The notes beneath the pieces are model-generated. The model did no database searches. It saw nothing but the letters and a program-made list of their open reading frames with translations, and was not told where the DNA came from. Made by a program: the position numbers and the translations under genes. A stretch of DNA of 37,928 nucleotides from Opitutia bacterium (GTDB lineage Bacteria > Verrucomicrobiota > Verrucomicrobiae > Opitutales > UBA953), in assembly GCA_947488485.1 (NCBI GenBank), contig CANKZO010000008.1, positions 1 through 37,928 of the forward strand. Direction: 5' to 3'. Positions 15,783 through 24,278 of the stretch are shown in pieces. Numbering within the stretch: the first letter of the stretch is position 1; each line of letters opens with the position of its first letter.

Positions 15783-16564
15783 GCCCCTTCTGGCCACGTT
15801 TGGGTCGCCAGGTCGGCGACGCCGCCTTCGCGCTCCTGCCCACGCTCCCGTACGCCCGCCCGGAGAAGAAGGACTGTTCCGGTGAAGCCGTCGTCGCCCG
15901 CGGCCTGGCGGCCGGCGCCCGGGTCGATGGCCCGGCAGCTTTCCAGGCGGCGGACTTCTCCATCCCCTGCGGCTGCCGCACGGCGCTGATCGGCCCCAAC
16001 GGCTCCGGCAAATCCACGCTCCTCCGCGTCCTCGCCGGACTCGTCCCGCCGCAAGCCGGCGAAGTCCTCGTCGCCGGCGCGCCGCCCGCGTTGGGTCGCA
16101 GCCGGATCGCCTATCTCTCGCAACGCCCCCAGCTGACGGAAGGTTTTCCGCTCCTCCTCCGCCGGCTGGTGCAGATGGGGACGTACGCGCACCACGGATG
16201 GTTCGAGGAATGCCGCCACGGCGAAGCCGCCGTCGACCAGGCCCTCGCGCAGCTGGGCCTGACGGCACTGGCCGACCGACCGGTGCACGCGCTTTCCGGC
16301 GGCCAGCTGCAACGCGCGCTCATCGCCCGCGCCTTCGTGCAAGGCGCCGAAGTGCTGCTGCTCGATGAGCCCTACGCCGCGCTCGACGCGGCGAGCCGCG
16401 AGATCATCGAGCGCTTCCTCTTCGACCAGGGCCACGCGTTCACGGTCCTGATGGCGACGCACGATCCGGCCGACCTCGCGCGCTTCGACCGCATCCTCGA
16501 ACTGCGCGGCGGCGCCGTGCTCACGAAGCACGCCTGCTCGGGCCACGACCACCGCCATGCTTGA
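15779..16564 (+). CDS. znuC: Metal ABC transporter ATP-binding protein (ZnuC-like)
   Basis: The start ATG overlaps the znuA stop (ATGA at 15779-15782), giving 261 residues. Walker A is GPNGSGKST (72-80), the ABC signature is LSGGQLQR, Walker B is VLLLDEPYAALD, and the H-loop is MATHD. About 35 residues precede the usual start of the nucleotide-binding fold, and the C-terminus is His-rich (CSGHDHRHA), which may sense or buffer zinc. The stop overlaps the permease start by eight bases, so the three genes are translationally coupled. It is the cytosolic motor of the importer. Confidence 0.92.
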   Translation: MSPFWPRLGRQVGDAAFALLPTLPYARPEKKDCSGEAVVARGLAAGARVDGPAAFQAADFSIPCGCRTALIGPNGSGKSTLLRVLAGLVPPQAGEVLVAGAPPALGRSRIAYLSQRPQLTEGFPLLLRRLVQMGTYAHHGWFEECRHGEAAVDQALAQLGLTALADRPVHALSGGQLQRALIARAFVQGAEVLLLDEPYAALDAASREIIERFLFDQGHAFTVLMATHDPADLARFDRILELRGGAVLTKHACSGHDHRHA

Positions 16565-17369
16565 CCTCCTGCTCGAGCCGCTGTCGGAACCCTTCTTCGT
16601 GCGGGCGCTCCTCGCCGTCGCCCTCGGCGGCGTCACGTGCGCCTGCCTCGGCGCCTACGTCGTGCTGCGCCGCATGGCGTTCGTGAGCACCGCCCTCACC
16701 CACTCCATCCTGCCCGGCGTGGTCGGGGCCATGCTCCTCGGTTTCTCGCCCTACCTCGGCGCGCTCGCGGCCGCCTTGCTCACGGCCGGCGGCGCGGCCT
16801 GGCTCGCCTCGCGCAAGGGCGCCAGCGAGGACAGCGCCATCGGCGTGATGCTTTCGGTGATGTTCGCCGCGGGCGTCGCGCTCATGCAGCAGGCGAACTC
16901 ATGGCGCGACTTCGCCGGCCTGCTCTTCGGCAGCGTGGTGGCGGTCGGCGCGGCCGACCTCTGGGTGATCGCGCTGACCGCGGTCGGCGTGCTCTTCGGC
17001 CTGCGCGTCCTGCACAAGGAACTGGAGCTGGCTTCGTTCGACGAAGAATACGCGTCGCTGCTCGGCGCCCGTCCCGGCCTCATGCGCATGGTCCTGCTCG
17101 CGCTCGTCGCGCTCGGCGCGGTGTCCTGCGTGCGGCTCGTCGGCGCCCTCCTGACCACGGCGCTGTTCGTCATCCCGGCGGCGACGGGCGTCCTGCTCGG
17201 CCGCACGGTCCCGCAGGTCATGGCCTGGGGCGTCGCGTGCGCGCTGGCAGGCGGCGTGTCGGGCCTGTATCTTTCGTATTACCTGCCGGCGGTGCCGTCG
17301 GGCGCCGGCATCGTGCTGTGCTGCGCGCTGCCTTACCTGCTCGCGCGGCTCTTCGCGCCGCGCCGCTGA
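16557..17369 (+). CDS. znuB: Metal ABC transporter permease (ZnuB-like, ABC-3 family)
   Basis: This 270-residue inner-membrane permease (PF00950) has about eight hydrophobic helices. The family-typical start is seen in ALLAVALGGVTCACLGAYVV, then LRRMAFVSTALTHSILPGV. The segment LLFGSVVAVG, the cytosolic loop EEYASLLGARPG (contact with the ATPase), and VRLVGALLTTALFVIPAATG are also present. It forms the channel for zinc or manganese with the ATPase encoded upstream, and overlaps that gene by 8 bp. The metal cannot be fixed from the permease alone. Its TGA directly abuts the stop of the convergent small membrane-protein gene. Confidence 0.92.
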   Translation: MLDLLLEPLSEPFFVRALLAVALGGVTCACLGAYVVLRRMAFVSTALTHSILPGVVGAMLLGFSPYLGALAAALLTAGGAAWLASRKGASEDSAIGVMLSVMFAAGVALMQQANSWRDFAGLLFGSVVAVGAADLWVIALTAVGVLFGLRVLHKELELASFDEEYASLLGARPGLMRMVLLALVALGAVSCVRLVGALLTTALFVIPAATGVLLGRTVPQVMAWGVACALAGGVSGLYLSYYLPAVPSGAGIVLCCALPYLLARLFAPRR

Positions 17370-17741
17370 TCAGAACCGCGGGGGGCGGAGGCAGAGGGGC
17401 GGACCGAGCACTTCACGGGCGACGATCGCCTGGCGCAGCGCGGCCGCGCCGCGGAACTGCGTGCGCGAAAGCGCGCGGGCCGGACGCGTGACCACGAGGT
17501 CGGACGCGTCGAGATGGGGCGCGGCCGCCGGACGCACGGGACCCTCGGCGGGCTCTTCGGCCGGCTTCGCCGCACTCTTCGGAACGGCGGGCCGCGGCTT
17601 GCGCGCGCGCCGCGGGAGGGGTGGCGGCGCGGCCATGGCCGTAGGCGTCGGTTGCTCGGCCTTCGCCTGCACCTGCCGATAGGCCCACACGGCGAAACCG
17701 CCGGCGGCTAGGAGCAGCTTGAAGATGGCCGCGCCTTCCAT
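17370..17741 (-). CDS. Small single-TM, Pro/Ala-rich protein of unknown function
   Basis: This 123-residue protein belongs to no family I recognise. An N-terminal TM (AAIFKLLLAAGGFAVWAYRQ, 4-23) is followed by a Pro/Ala/Arg-rich linker to about residue 75. A conserved-looking C-terminal segment reads SDLVVTRPARALSRTQFRGA, then ALRQAIVAREVLGPP. It starts 2 bp after the floA stop, so it is the third gene of an nfeD-floA-orf operon and may act at the same membrane domains; this is an inference from position. The extreme GC and low complexity leave some doubt about whether it is a true gene, but the tight operon spacing supports it. Confidence 0.6.
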   Translation of the reverse strand: MEGAAIFKLLLAAGGFAVWAYRQVQAKAEQPTPTAMAAPPPLPRRARKPRPAVPKSAAKPAEEPAEGPVRPAAAPHLDASDLVVTRPARALSRTQFRGAAALRQAIVAREVLGPPLCLRPPRF

Positions 17742-17743
17742 GG

Positions 17744-18757
17744 TCAGGCCTTGGCGCCGGGCGCGGGACCGTCACCGGCGATGCCCTTGCGCATCTCGGT
17801 GTCGGAGCGGAGGTTCTCGAGACGCTGGAAATCAAGGTAGCCCATGCGGCCCGAACGCAGGGCCTCGGCGAGGGCCTGCGGGATCTGGGCTTCGGCCTCG
17901 ACGACGCGGGCGCGCATCTCTTCGACGCGGGCGCGCATCTCCTGTTCGAGGGCGACGGCGGCGGCGCGACGGATTTCCGCCTGCGCCTGCGCCATGTTCT
18001 TGTTGGCGTTGGCCTGCGCTTCCTGGAGGGTGGCGCCGATGTTCTCCCCGACGTCCACGTCCGCGATGTCGATCGACATGATCTCGTAGGCGGTGTTGGC
18101 GTCCAGGCCGCGCTCGAGCACGGTCTTGGAGATGCGGTCGGGGTTCTCGAGGACGAACTTATAGCTCTCGGAGGAACCGATGGTCGTCACGATGCCTTCG
18201 CCGACGCGGGCGATGATGGTCTCTTCCTGCGCGCCGCCGACGAAGCGGTCGAGATTGGTGCGCACGGTCACGCGGGCCTTCACCTTCACCTGGATGCCGT
18301 CCTTGGCCACGGCGTCGATGGTGGTACGGCCGCTGGAAGGATTCGGGCAGTCGATGACCTTCGGGCTGACGGAAGTGAGGACGGCCTCGAGCACGGATTT
18401 GTTGGTGCCGCGGGTCGCGATATCGATCGCGCAGGCGCGGTTCCAGTCGAGATGCAGGCCGGCCTTCTGCGCGGCGATGAGCGCCTGCACGGTCTGGACG
18501 ATGTTGCCGCCGGCGAGGTAGTGGGCGTCGATCTTCTCGACGTCGACCGAGAGGCCGGCCTTGGTGGCGGCGATCTTGGCGTCGACGATCACGCTGTAAG
18601 GCACGCCGCGCAGGCGCATGCCTACGAGGTCGAAGATGCCGACCTCGGCGCCGGCGAGGCGCGCGCGGACCCAGACGGCCAGGAAGGTGAGCAGGAAGAG
18701 GACGAGCAGGAGCAGGGCGCCGGCGGCGACCCAGATGACGACGTTAGGGATATCCAT
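17744..18757 (-). CDS. floA: Flotillin-like protein FloA (UPF0365/YqfA)
   Basis: The 337 residues are close to the family length. A membrane segment at residues 6-32 is followed by [20 protein letters not shown]. The SPFH-type core contains [39 protein letters not shown] and [21 protein letters not shown]-terminal Ala/Glu-rich coiled coil (about 255-310) mediates oligomerisation in flotillins. FloA scaffolds membrane microdomains and affects fluidity and the assembly of membrane protein complexes. It is preceded by nfeD (22 bp gap), the usual genomic partner, and followed by a small TM protein 2 bp away. Confidence 0.94.
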   Translation of the reverse strand: MDIPNVVIWVAAGALLLLVLFLLTFLAVWVRARLAGAEVGIFDLVGMRLRGVPYSVIVDAKIAATKAGLSVDVEKIDAHYLAGGNIVQTVQALIAAQKAGLHLDWNRACAIDIATRGTNKSVLEAVLTSVSPKVIDCPNPSSGRTTIDAVAKDGIQVKVKARVTVRTNLDRFVGGAQEETIIARVGEGIVTTIGSSESYKFVLENPDRISKTVLERGLDANTAYEIMSIDIADVDVGENIGATLQEAQANANKNMAQAQAEIRRAAAVALEQEMRARVEEMRARVVEAEAQIPQALAEALRSGRMGYLDFQRLENLRSDTEMRKGIAGDGPAPGAKA

Positions 18758-18779
18758 GGTGATAAGCGGGGAAAAGGGT

Positions 18780-19268
18780 TCAGCGGGAGCGACGCACGGT
18801 GACGCGGCCGGCGCCGGCTTCGACGACGACGACCGAGGCGCCGCGTTCGACGAAACCGTCGAGCGAGAAGGCCTCGAGCAGGGCGCCGTCGACCTCGGCG
18901 GTGCCGGAGGGCGCGAGCACGGTCACGGCCTTGCCGGTCTTGCCGACGTACACGGCGTAACCCGCGGCGGCGGGGACGGCGGCGCCGTCGTTGCTGCTGA
19001 CGTTGATCATCGCGCGTCCGATGCCGGTCTGCGGCAAGATCCGGCGAAAGGCGAAGAACTCCAGCGCGAGGACCACGACGAAGGCCAGGCAGAAGAGGCC
19101 GCAGGTGAGGGCTCCGGCTTCGGCGGAAAGGTAGATGCCGACGAACGAGACGGCCGCGCCGACGAAACCGAGGAACACGGTCGGCAGGAAGAACTCGGCG
19201 GCGATCAGGACTAAGCCGGCCACCAGCAGGCTGATGGGCAGGAGCAAGGAGACTTCGGCTGCGTTCAT
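18780..19268 (-). CDS. NfeD-like membrane protein
   Basis: The start at ATG 19268 gives 162 residues. An upstream in-frame ATG would add 17 hydrophilic residues before the first TM and is less likely. There are three hydrophobic helices ([37 protein letters not shown] and a third near 50-75). The C-terminal soluble part ends in an OB-fold-like NfeD domain: [20 protein letters not shown], then [19 protein letters not shown]. This is the short, protease-free NfeD type that accompanies FloA. It lies directly upstream of floA on the same strand, supporting a joint role in membrane microdomain organisation. Confidence 0.9.
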   Translation of the reverse strand: MNAAEVSLLLPISLLVAGLVLIAAEFFLPTVFLGFVGAAVSFVGIYLSAEAGALTCGLFCLAFVVVLALEFFAFRRILPQTGIGRAMINVSSNDGAAVPAAAGYAVYVGKTGKAVTVLAPSGTAEVDGALLEAFSLDGFVERGASVVVVEAGAGRVTVRRSR

Positions 19269-19396
19269 GGCGCCAATATGCCCCGGGCCGGCGGCCTTTC
19301 CAATCTTTTCCGAAAGCACCGGCTACAAAGCCGCGACGTGGTTATATGCCCCGTGTCTCGCTTGCCGAACGGCGTCCGGCCGCCCTATCCTGCCGC

Positions 19397-19912
19397 ATGC
19401 CTAAGAAACCCGCCGCCCCCCGCCGAAGCCGGGTCAAAGAAGCCCACCACGTGCTCGAGGACGCTTTGCGCAAGGCCGGCGAAGACCGGCCGGGCGATCA
19501 GGCGCAGGTCCACGGACAGGTCGCGAAGTCCCTCGGGGTCTCGCCTTCCATGCTCTATAAATGGCGCGAGCCGGCGGACCAAGGCAGCGGCCAGCCGAAT
19601 CCGCTCCACCGCACCGCCCAGCTGATCGTGCTCACCGGCGACACGCGCATCCTCGACTGGCTGGCGGAGAAGGCCGGCGGTCAGTTCACGCCGGTCGAGA
19701 CGGAGCCCGCCGCCGGCGCCCTCGACCAGGCCGCCAATACGCTCGTCCGCGAGTTCGGCCTGCTCATCGCCGACGTGGCCGACGCGATCGCCGACCGGCG
19801 CGTGACGCCCGACGAGACGCAGGCCCTGCGCGCGAAATGGAACGGCCTCCGCAAACGCGCCGAGACGTTCGTCCGCCGTTGCGAAAAAGGCGACTACGGC
19901 GCCGACAAGTGA
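19397..19912 (+). CDS. Helix-turn-helix protein resembling phage regulatory protein CII (CP76-like)
   Basis: The ATG at 19397 gives 171 residues; the frame also contains an upstream ATG at 19346, whose added residues look non-coding. The N-terminus is basic (PKKPAAPRRSRVKEAHH). Residues ~35-60 carry an HTH-like VHGQVAKSLGVSPSMLYKWR. A TAQLIVLTGDTRILDWLAEK segment follows, recalling the Phage_CP76/CII family in which the second part reads like 'TGD..LLD.LA...GG'. The rest is helical with a basic C-terminus. It sits 44 bp upstream of the peptide deformylase gene, and no other phage gene is nearby, so it is probably a chromosomal regulator. Family assignment is moderate; targets are unknown. Confidence 0.65.
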   Translation: MPKKPAAPRRSRVKEAHHVLEDALRKAGEDRPGDQAQVHGQVAKSLGVSPSMLYKWREPADQGSGQPNPLHRTAQLIVLTGDTRILDWLAEKAGGQFTPVETEPAAGALDQAANTLVREFGLLIADVADAIADRRVTPDETQALRAKWNGLRKRAETFVRRCEKGDYGADK

Positions 19913-19956
19913 GCGTTTTCGCTTTCCCCGCCCGCGCGAAAAGGTAACCAGCAAGC

Positions 19957-20535
19957 ATGGCCGAATTCACCATCCGCCCGTATGGCGACCCGGTCCTCCG
20001 GGCGGTGGGCGAACCCGTGCGCGAGTTCGGCCCGCCGCTGCGCACCCTCGGCGACGCGATGCTGCGCGCGATGAAAGCCGCCAAAGGCATCGGCCTGGCC
20101 GCGCCGCAGGTCGGCCTCTCGCTGCAGCTTTTCGTGATGGACGTGCATGACGAGGATTTCGCGCCGGTGCTCGACGGCAAAGAACGCCAGCCGGCGGACA
20201 TCATGCCGATGCTGCTCGCCAACGCGACCGTCACCGTGCCCCCGGGCGAGCCCGACACCTACACCGAAGGCTGCCTCTCTTTCCCCGGCGTCACCGGCGA
20301 CGTCGAGCGCGTGGAGCGCGCGATCGTGCGCTACCGCGACGTCGACGGCGCCCCGCATGTCCTCGAATGCGCCGGCCTGCTCGCGCGCTGCGTGCAGCAC
20401 GAGCATGACCATTGCCAAGGCGTGCTCTTCATCGACCGGATGACGCGTGCGCACCAGCTGCTCACGGCGGCGAAGGTGAAGAAGCTCAAGCGCGTGACGA
20501 CCGCCGAGATGAAGGCGGCGCGCAAGCAGGCCTGA
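19957..20535 (+). CDS. def: Peptide deformylase
   Basis: This 192-residue metallohydrolase removes the N-formyl group from nascent proteins in the cytosol. All three family motifs are intact: motif I GIGLAAPQVG (44-53), motif II EGCLSFP with metal ligand Cys106, and motif III QHEHDHCQG with ligands His148 and His152 and catalytic Glu149. A 20-residue insertion with DGKERQPADIMP before motif II is normal for some bacterial forms. A KKLKRVTTAEMKAARKQ tail is basic. Its stop abuts the stop of the convergent gene, with no spacer. Confidence 0.96.
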   Translation: MAEFTIRPYGDPVLRAVGEPVREFGPPLRTLGDAMLRAMKAAKGIGLAAPQVGLSLQLFVMDVHDEDFAPVLDGKERQPADIMPMLLANATVTVPPGEPDTYTEGCLSFPGVTGDVERVERAIVRYRDVDGAPHVLECAGLLARCVQHEHDHCQGVLFIDRMTRAHQLLTAAKVKKLKRVTTAEMKAARKQA

Positions 20536-21705
20536 TCACTTCGCGACGGGCGCGCCGACGCGGACGGTGAGGAGACCGACCGGCACCGCGGTGCCTCCGA
20601 CGGGCACGCCTTCCACCTGGAAAGCCAAGGCGCCGGCGGGCGCTTCGGCCACGATCGCGCGCCACTTGGCGCCCACGACGCCGCCGGCCGGACCACCGCC
20701 GGCGACGATCGCCACATAGGCGTCGGCCGCGACGGAAAGCTTGGTCTGCGCCAGGCAGAGATGCGCGAGCAGGGCCGAACCGATGGGCTGGCTGTCACGT
20801 TCGAAACCGAAGACCCACGGAGTGCCGCCCAACGTGAGGCGCGGGACGAAACTGCGTTCGTCGCGGAGGACGAAGGCGCAGACGGCCGGCGTGGTCGCGG
20901 CGCGCAGGTCGACGAACACGACCTCGGAAGCGACGAGCTGGAAAGAATGGGCGTCGGCGAGACGCAGGAAGAGCAACGCCTGCGAACCGTCGGCGGTCAG
21001 GGCGTACTGCTCGGCCCACAGCACGGCGAACTGCTTGGGCGCGCTGGCCGGCTTGAGTCCTTTGGAAAGGGCAGGCGCGGCGGGAGCGACAGCGGGTACG
21101 TAGGCGTAACCCTCTTCCGGTACGACCGCCAAGGCGGCGCCGGTCCGACGCGACCAAGCGGCGCGCAGTTCGGCGGTAAGATCGGCGGGGCGTTCCAGTC
21201 CGGCGGAGCTCACGCGCAAAGAGCCGATGAGGTGAGCGGAAGTGTAACCGAGATCGACAGCCTGCTTGTGCAGACGGCCGACGGCGGCGTCGAGGGCGAC
21301 GGCCGGAGCGGTGCCGGCGAGTTCCGCGGCGTATTCGACCGGCTTGGTCTTCTCGGCGACCCGCTGGGCGGCGGCCAGGCGCAAACGGGCCAAGGAGGGG
21401 GCGACCTGGCGCACCTGCGCGGTACCCTCATCGATAATCTTCTGGGCGCGAACCTTGATCTGCTCGGGGGTCTCGGAAAGACTGCCGATCTTCGGGCCAC
21501 TAGCCACGGCGGCAGCGTTGGTCGTAAGAATGCTCTGTCCTGCCTTGATACGCCCTTCTCCTAAAGCATTGATACGCATGGAGTTGTGCCATTCCGCCAA
21601 CTCGGCTGGCTTCAAATAGCGCACCACCTCGGCATCCGGCACTGGGGGCGGGGGCACGGGCTCGCCGACGGCGAGCAACAGAAGGGAGGCGAGGAGCGCG
21701 TTCAT
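20536..21705 (-). CDS. Exported protein of unknown function downstream of ptsH
   Basis: This 389-residue protein is of no family I recognise. The N-terminus looks like a short signal peptide (MNALLASLLLLAVG, then EPVPPPPVPDAEVVRYLKPA). The body is Ala/Val-rich and largely alpha/beta, with Lys/Gln-rich helices at about 75-120 and strands such as SFVPRLTLGGTPWVFGFERD near 290. It starts 6 bp after the ptsH stop, so it is probably co-transcribed. The tyrosine- and glycine-poor, Ala-rich composition resembles other exported verrucomicrobial proteins in this window. No catalytic motif is visible. Confidence 0.7.
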   Translation of the reverse strand: MNALLASLLLLAVGEPVPPPPVPDAEVVRYLKPAELAEWHNSMRINALGEGRIKAGQSILTTNAAAVASGPKIGSLSETPEQIKVRAQKIIDEGTAQVRQVAPSLARLRLAAAQRVAEKTKPVEYAAELAGTAPAVALDAAVGRLHKQAVDLGYTSAHLIGSLRVSSAGLERPADLTAELRAAWSRRTGAALAVVPEEGYAYVPAVAPAAPALSKGLKPASAPKQFAVLWAEQYALTADGSQALLFLRLADAHSFQLVASEVVFVDLRAATTPAVCAFVLRDERSFVPRLTLGGTPWVFGFERDSQPIGSALLAHLCLAQTKLSVAADAYVAIVAGGGPAGGVVGAKWRAIVAEAPAGALAFQVEGVPVGGTAVPVGLLTVRVGAPVAK

Positions 21706-21711
21706 GGGGAC

Positions 21712-21999
21712 TTAGGATTCGTCGAACTTACGGGCAAAAAGGGCTTCCATCTCGCCCAAGAGGGCGGCGGTATCCTTGCCGCGGACCGAAAAACGCAGCT
21801 TCGAGCCCTGCCCGGCCGCCAGCATCATGAGGCCCATGATGCTTTTGCCGTTCACCGACTCATCGTCTTTAGAGACGGTGATTTCGCAGTCCGGGTAGCG
21901 GTTGGCCAGCCGGACGATCTGGGCGGCCGGACGGGTGTGGATCCCCATGCGGTTTTGGACGGTGAATTCGCGGGCCGAAGCCTCGTGGGTTTCTTCCAT
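21712..21999 (-). CDS. ptsH: HPr-family phosphocarrier protein
   Basis: This is a 95-residue HPr fold. The active-site histidine is His21 in NRMGIHTRPAAQ and the regulatory serine is Ser53 in VNGKSIMGLMMLAAGQGS, both well conserved. In a full PTS, HPr passes phosphate from enzyme I to sugar-specific EII; in many Gram-negatives without sugar EIIs it serves regulation (PTS-Ntr, HPr kinase). No enzyme I, EII or HprK gene is in the window, so the role here is open. It diverges from pdhA across a 145-bp shared region and is followed 6 bp later by an exported protein gene. Confidence 0.93.
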   Translation of the reverse strand: MEETHEASAREFTVQNRMGIHTRPAAQIVRLANRYPDCEITVSKDDESVNGKSIMGLMMLAAGQGSKLRFSVRGKDTAALLGEMEALFARKFDES

Positions 22000-22144
22000 A
22001 GATAAAGGGGGAGCCTAAGAGAGGACTCAAAGGATAGGGCAAAGGGGAGGCCCCCTGCAAGTCGGGTCAAGGCAAATTGAGCCGAAGGGAGGGGACGCTT
22101 GACCTTCCTCGCCAGACCCCTCCAATCGAGCCAAACGAACTACC

Positions 22145-23251
22145 GTGGCCAAGCCCGCTGTCCTTACCCACCCCGAATCCCTGAAGCGCCCCGCCGGCCC
22201 TTCTGAGTATGCCAAGGATCCGGTCAACGCCTCCATGTCTAAGGCCGAGAAAATCGCCCTTTACACGAAAATGGCCCGTATCCGCCATTTCGAGCAGCGC
22301 TGCATCCGCATCTACCAGCAGGGTAAGATCGGCGGCTTCCTCCACCTCTACGTCGGCCAGGAGGCCGTCGCCGCCGGGACGATCTCCCTCCTGGGCAAGC
22401 ACGACCACATCATCACCGGCTACCGCGACCACGGCCACGGCCTGATGGTCGGCATGGGCATGAACGAGTGCATGGCCGAACTGACCGGCCGCGTCACCGG
22501 TTGCTCCCAGGGCAAAGGCGGCTCGATGCATTATTTCGCCCCCGACAAGAACTACTGGGGCGGCCACGGCATCGTCGGCGGCCAGGCTCCGCTCGGCACC
22601 GGCCTCGCCTACGCCGTGAAATACATGGGCCTCAAGGGCAGCTGCCTCGCTTACATGGGCGACGGCGCCGTCAACCAAGGCGCGGTCCATGAAGCCTACA
22701 ACCTGGCGGCCCTCTGGGACCTGCCGATGATCTTCGTCGTCGAGAATAACGGCTACTCCATGGGCACCTCCCAGGAGCGCTCCACCGCCCACCCGGGCTG
22801 CCTCGCGAAGCGCGCCGAAGGCTACGGCATGGCTTGGGACGTCATCAACGGCCACGACGTCTACGAAGTCCGCGCCAAGACCGCGATCGCCCTCAAGCGC
22901 GCCCACGAAGAATCCAAGCCGACGGTCCTCGAGATCTTCACCTACCGTTACTTCGGCCACTCGATGGCCGACCCGGACAAGACCTACCGCGACAAGGAAG
23001 AGATCAAGGAATACCGCGAGAAGAAGGACCCGGTCCTCGCCTTCGAGCAGGAGCTCCTGCGCGAGAAGGTCCTCACCCCCGAGCTTTCCCAGAAGATCAA
23101 CGACGCCGCGATGGCCGAAGCCGACAAGGCCGCCGTCTTCGCCGACGAGTCGCCGGATCCCACCGTCGCCGACATCACCAAGCACATCTACTGGGAAGAA
23201 GACAACCGCGGGCCGGATACGACCAGCCGCGGCACCATCATCTTCGAATAA
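22145..23251 (+). CDS. pdhA: Pyruvate dehydrogenase E1 component, alpha subunit
   Basis: The GTG start at 22145 gives 368 residues; an ATG at 22235 (MSKAEK…) would give a shorter but still complete domain. This thiamine-diphosphate E1 alpha chain has the TPP motif GDGAVNQGAVHEAYN (172 on) ending in FVVENNGYSMGT. It also has GGSMHYFAPDKNYWGGHGIV and the phosphorylation-loop-like YRYFGHSMADPDKTYR. With E1 beta it decarboxylates pyruvate and loads the E2 lipoyl arm. pdhB follows 21 bp later and pdhC after it, forming one operon. A branched-chain 2-oxoacid substrate cannot be fully excluded, but the layout favours PDH. Confidence 0.94.
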   Translation: MAKPAVLTHPESLKRPAGPSEYAKDPVNASMSKAEKIALYTKMARIRHFEQRCIRIYQQGKIGGFLHLYVGQEAVAAGTISLLGKHDHIITGYRDHGHGLMVGMGMNECMAELTGRVTGCSQGKGGSMHYFAPDKNYWGGHGIVGGQAPLGTGLAYAVKYMGLKGSCLAYMGDGAVNQGAVHEAYNLAALWDLPMIFVVENNGYSMGTSQERSTAHPGCLAKRAEGYGMAWDVINGHDVYEVRAKTAIALKRAHEESKPTVLEIFTYRYFGHSMADPDKTYRDKEEIKEYREKKDPVLAFEQELLREKVLTPELSQKINDAAMAEADKAAVFADESPDPTVADITKHIYWEEDNRGPDTTSRGTIIFE

Positions 23252-23272
23252 TCCCTCTTCGCACTTACCGTC

Positions 23273-24250
23273 ATGGCCGTCATTTCCTACCGCGAAGCGC
23301 TCCGCGCCGCGATGCGCGAAGAACTCAAGCGCGACGACAAGGTCGTCATCATGGGCGAAGAAGTCGCCCAGTTCAACGGCGCCTACAAGGTGACCGAGGG
23401 CCTCCTCAAGGAGTTCGGACCGAAACGCATCGTCGACACCCCGATCTCCGAAGCGGGCTTCATCGGCCTCGGCATCGGCGCTTCGATGCTCGGCATCCGC
23501 CCGGTGATGGAACTGATGTTCTGGTCCTTCTCGTACGTCGCGTTCGACCAGATCGTGAACAACGCCGGCAACATCCGCTACATGTCCGGCGGCCTCATCA
23601 ACTGCCCGATCGTCATCCGCGGTCCGGCCAACGGCGGCACCAACGTCGGCGCCACCCACTCCCACACGCCCGAGGCCATCCTCGCCTCGCACCCCGGTAT
23701 CAAGGTCGTCTGCCCGGCCACCCCGTACGACGCCAAAGGCCTGCTCAAGGCGGCCATCCGCGACAACGATCCGGTCTACGTGATGGAGAACACCATCCTT
23801 TATAACGATAAGGGCGAAGTGCCCGACGAAGACTACATCGTGCCGCTCGGCCTGGCCGACGTGAAGCGCACGGGCACCGACCTCACGATCGTGGCCCACG
23901 GCCGCGCCGTGATCACGAGCCTCAAGGCCGCCGAGATCCTCGAACAGGAACACGGCGTCAGCGTCGAGGTCGTCGACCTCCGCTCGATCCGCCCGCTCGA
24001 CGAGGAGACCATCCTCGCCTCCGTCCGCAAGACGCACCGCGCCCTGCTCGTCGAAGAGAACAAGCCCTTCTGCGGCGTCGACGCCCAGGTGGCCTACCTC
24101 ATCCAGTCGCGCGCGTTCGACGAACTCGACGCCCCGATCCACCGCGTGTCCTCCATCGACGCCCCGCAGATCTACTGCAAGCGCATGGAAGACCAGCAGC
24201 TCCCCGACGTGAACCGCGTCGTCCGCGAAGCCCTCAAGGTCCTCGCCTGA
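23273..24250 (+). CDS. pdhB: Pyruvate dehydrogenase E1 component, beta subunit
   Basis: This 325-residue transketolase-like beta chain starts AVISYREALRAAMREELKRD. It shows the family landmarks VIMGEEVAQFNGAYKVTEGL, RIVDTPISEAGFIGLGIGAS, GPANGGTNVGATHSHTPEA and VVDLRSIRPLDEETI. The C-terminal domain is complete. It contributes half of the TPP site with PdhA. The leader before the ATG (cttcgcacttaccgtc) lacks any Shine-Dalgarno sequence despite a gene expected to be strongly expressed. pdhC begins 28 bp downstream. Confidence 0.95.
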   Translation: MAVISYREALRAAMREELKRDDKVVIMGEEVAQFNGAYKVTEGLLKEFGPKRIVDTPISEAGFIGLGIGASMLGIRPVMELMFWSFSYVAFDQIVNNAGNIRYMSGGLINCPIVIRGPANGGTNVGATHSHTPEAILASHPGIKVVCPATPYDAKGLLKAAIRDNDPVYVMENTILYNDKGEVPDEDYIVPLGLADVKRTGTDLTIVAHGRAVITSLKAAEILEQEHGVSVEVVDLRSIRPLDEETILASVRKTHRALLVEENKPFCGVDAQVAYLIQSRAFDELDAPIHRVSSIDAPQIYCKRMEDQQLPDVNRVVREALKVLA

Positions 24251-24278
24251 CCCCCGCACCCCTTACCCTTCAACTCCG

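Noticed and set aside
22000..22144. Possible -35/-10 boxes (TTGACC-type) between ptsH and pdhA
   Set aside because: TTGACC-like hexamers occur on both strands but no matching -10 lies at 16-18 bp, so I cannot place a promoter with confidence.
22067..24259. Long minus-strand frame opposite pdhA and pdhB
   Set aside because: Asp/Val/Gly/His-rich antisense mirror; pdhA and pdhB on the plus strand are unambiguous.
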